From: Dehalococcoidia bacterium
GTDB lineage: Bacteria > Chloroflexota > Dehalococcoidia > JACVQG01
Assembly: GCA_015661045.1 (NCBI GenBank)
Contig: JACVQG010000107.1
Span: 1 to 5,589 of the forward strand
Length of the DNA stretch: 5,589 nt
Direction of reading: 5' to 3'
Shown piece by piece: positions 4,879 to 5,589 of this stretch (its first letter is position 1; every line of letters begins with the position of its first letter). Under the pieces are notes generated by a model, which was not told where the DNA came from, made no database searches, and saw only the letters and a list, made by a program, of their open reading frames with translations. The position numbers and the translations under genes are program-made.

Positions 4879-5520
4879 ATGAAAATCAAATGGTTAGGCC
4901 ACTCCTCTTTTCTCCTGACGTCGGAAAAAGGTACTAAAATTATCACTGACCCCTATACAACAGGGGGCGGCTTGAGCTACGGCGAAATAAAGGAATCAGC
5001 CGATATAGTGACGGTGAGCCATGAGCATGGCGACCACAATAATGCCGCTGCAGTCGGTGGTAAGCCAGTCGTGGTTAAAGGAGCAGTAAGTCAGGACATC
5101 AAAGGGATTAAAATCAAGGGTTTTCCTGTTTTCCACGATGAGTCTAAAGGCAAGGAGCGGGGAACAGTAACATTATTTACCTTTGCAATTGACAAGTTCC
5201 GGGTTTGCCATCTGGGAGACCTGGGCCATCTCCTGAGTGAACAGGAAATCAGGGATATCGTCCCCGTTGACGTTCTGTTCATTCCTGTTGGCGGCTTTTA
5301 TACCATTGACGCTGCCAATGCTACAAAGGTCTGCGACCAACTTAAGCCAAAGGTAGTAATCCCAATGCACTTTAAGACCCCTAAATTGGCTTATCCTCTA
5401 GCTGGTGTGGATGAATTCCTCAAGGGCAAAAAATCAGTCAAAAAAGAGACTGGCAACGAAATAGAAGTTAAGGCATTACCCGCTGCTACAGAGATCTGGG
5501 TTCTGCAACCGGCTTTGTAA
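4879..5520 (+). CDS. Metallo-beta-lactamase-fold hydrolase (UlaG-like, Lactamase_B_3 type)
   Basis: This 213-residue cytosolic metal-dependent hydrolase is a single compact MBL domain, of usual size for the UlaG/YtkL-like group. The start MKIKWLGHSSFLLTSEKGTKI and the early DPY (24-26) are typical of this subgroup, including His8. Metal ligands are visible: HEHGDH (48-53, giving His48, His50, Asp52 and His53), His86 in FHD, Asp114 in HLGDLGH and His164 in IPMHFKTP. This is a complete two-metal set. Proteins of this group hydrolyse phosphoester, lactone or similar bonds, but the substrate cannot be assigned; UlaG itself acts on L-ascorbate-6-phosphate and no ascorbate genes are in view. There is no signal peptide, so a secreted beta-lactamase role is unlikely. 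ATG at 4879 is supported by AAGGAGGT eight bases upstream. The gene is separated from pepA by a terminator. Confidence 0.88.
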   Translation: MKIKWLGHSSFLLTSEKGTKIITDPYTTGGGLSYGEIKESADIVTVSHEHGDHNNAAAVGGKPVVVKGAVSQDIKGIKIKGFPVFHDESKGKERGTVTLFTFAIDKFRVCHLGDLGHLLSEQEIRDIVPVDVLFIPVGGFYTIDAANATKVCDQLKPKVVIPMHFKTPKLAYPLAGVDEFLKGKKSVKKETGNEIEVKALPAATEIWVLQPAL

Positions 5521-5568
5521 CCGAAGAAATCCCAGGCACTAATTGCCAGGTTCCAAATCCCGATTCCA

Positions 5569-5582
5569 TCGAGGATCCTCGA
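5569..5582. repeat. 14-base perfect palindrome in the 3' flank
   Basis: TCGAGGATCCTCGA is its own reverse complement, 48 bases after the hydrolase stop and seven from the window end. A weak hairpin, GGCA (5535-5538) with TGCC (5544-5547), lies between. Neither is followed by a T-run inside the window, so no terminator is called. The palindrome may belong to another intergenic repeat cut off by the window edge. Confidence 0.35.
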
Positions 5583-5589
5583 CAAAGTC

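Noticed and set aside
4879..5520. Antibiotic-resistance beta-lactamase or quorum-quenching lactonase call for the MBL-fold protein
   Set aside because: It has no signal peptide, and its short UlaG-like N-terminus and early His8 point to the cytosolic Lactamase_B_3 group. The fold alone does not show the substrate.
5391..5585. 64-codon minus-strand open frame covering the end of the hydrolase gene
   Set aside because: Most of it is antisense to the hydrolase C-terminus, and the rest crosses the palindrome. No domain is seen.

Overview
The window reads as a stretch of chromosome from a strictly anaerobic bacterium of moderate GC content. It has four intact plus-strand genes: an AAA-family small-molecule or nucleic-acid kinase, a tungsten-type aldehyde:ferredoxin oxidoreductase (AOR), a leucyl aminopeptidase (PepA, family M17) and a UlaG-like metallo-beta-lactamase-fold hydrolase. 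An AOR-family enzyme points to anaerobic metabolism. Together with the many GC-rich palindromic intergenic elements, this suggests a Chloroflexota/Dehalococcoidia-type genome or a similar anaerobe. That placement is inference from style, not proof.

Layout. Positions 1-485 hold no convincing gene, only a possible 21-residue 3' tail at 1-66. The rest is crowded with inverted repeats: a hairpin at 68-100, an 11-bp inverted pair at 82-92/237-247 enclosing a three-stem palindromic element at 127-201, and two further repeat units at about 289-352 and 377-405. The kinase (486-1067) has no Shine-Dalgarno sequence but has a consensus TATAAT eight bases before its ATG, so it may be leaderless. It overlaps the AOR gene (1064-2929) by ATGA, and the two should form one translationally coupled operon. 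A 302-base gap (2930-3231) contains a weak terminator, a second three-stem element (3033-3112) and a second copy of the 377-405 repeat. PepA (3232-4734) starts at TTG behind a strong Shine-Dalgarno sequence. The gap at 4735-4878 carries a compact terminator and a tandem Shine-Dalgarno with an upstream complementary CCTCC. The metallo-hydrolase follows (4879-5520), and the window ends in non-coding sequence with a 14-base palindrome.

How the genes relate. Only the kinase and AOR are clearly linked. AOR would oxidise an aldehyde to the acid and pass electrons to ferredoxin. The kinase substrate is unknown, and no pterin-cofactor, MoaD-like or ferredoxin gene is in view. PepA and the metallo-hydrolase look like independently transcribed genes. 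All four genes are intact, with their main family motifs in place. I see no clear new multi-gene system. The most interesting features are the repeated palindromic elements and their placement just upstream of genes, the possible leaderless start of the kinase-AOR operon, the altered DxxGLC-type motif of the AOR, and the possible SD-masking structure before the hydrolase.
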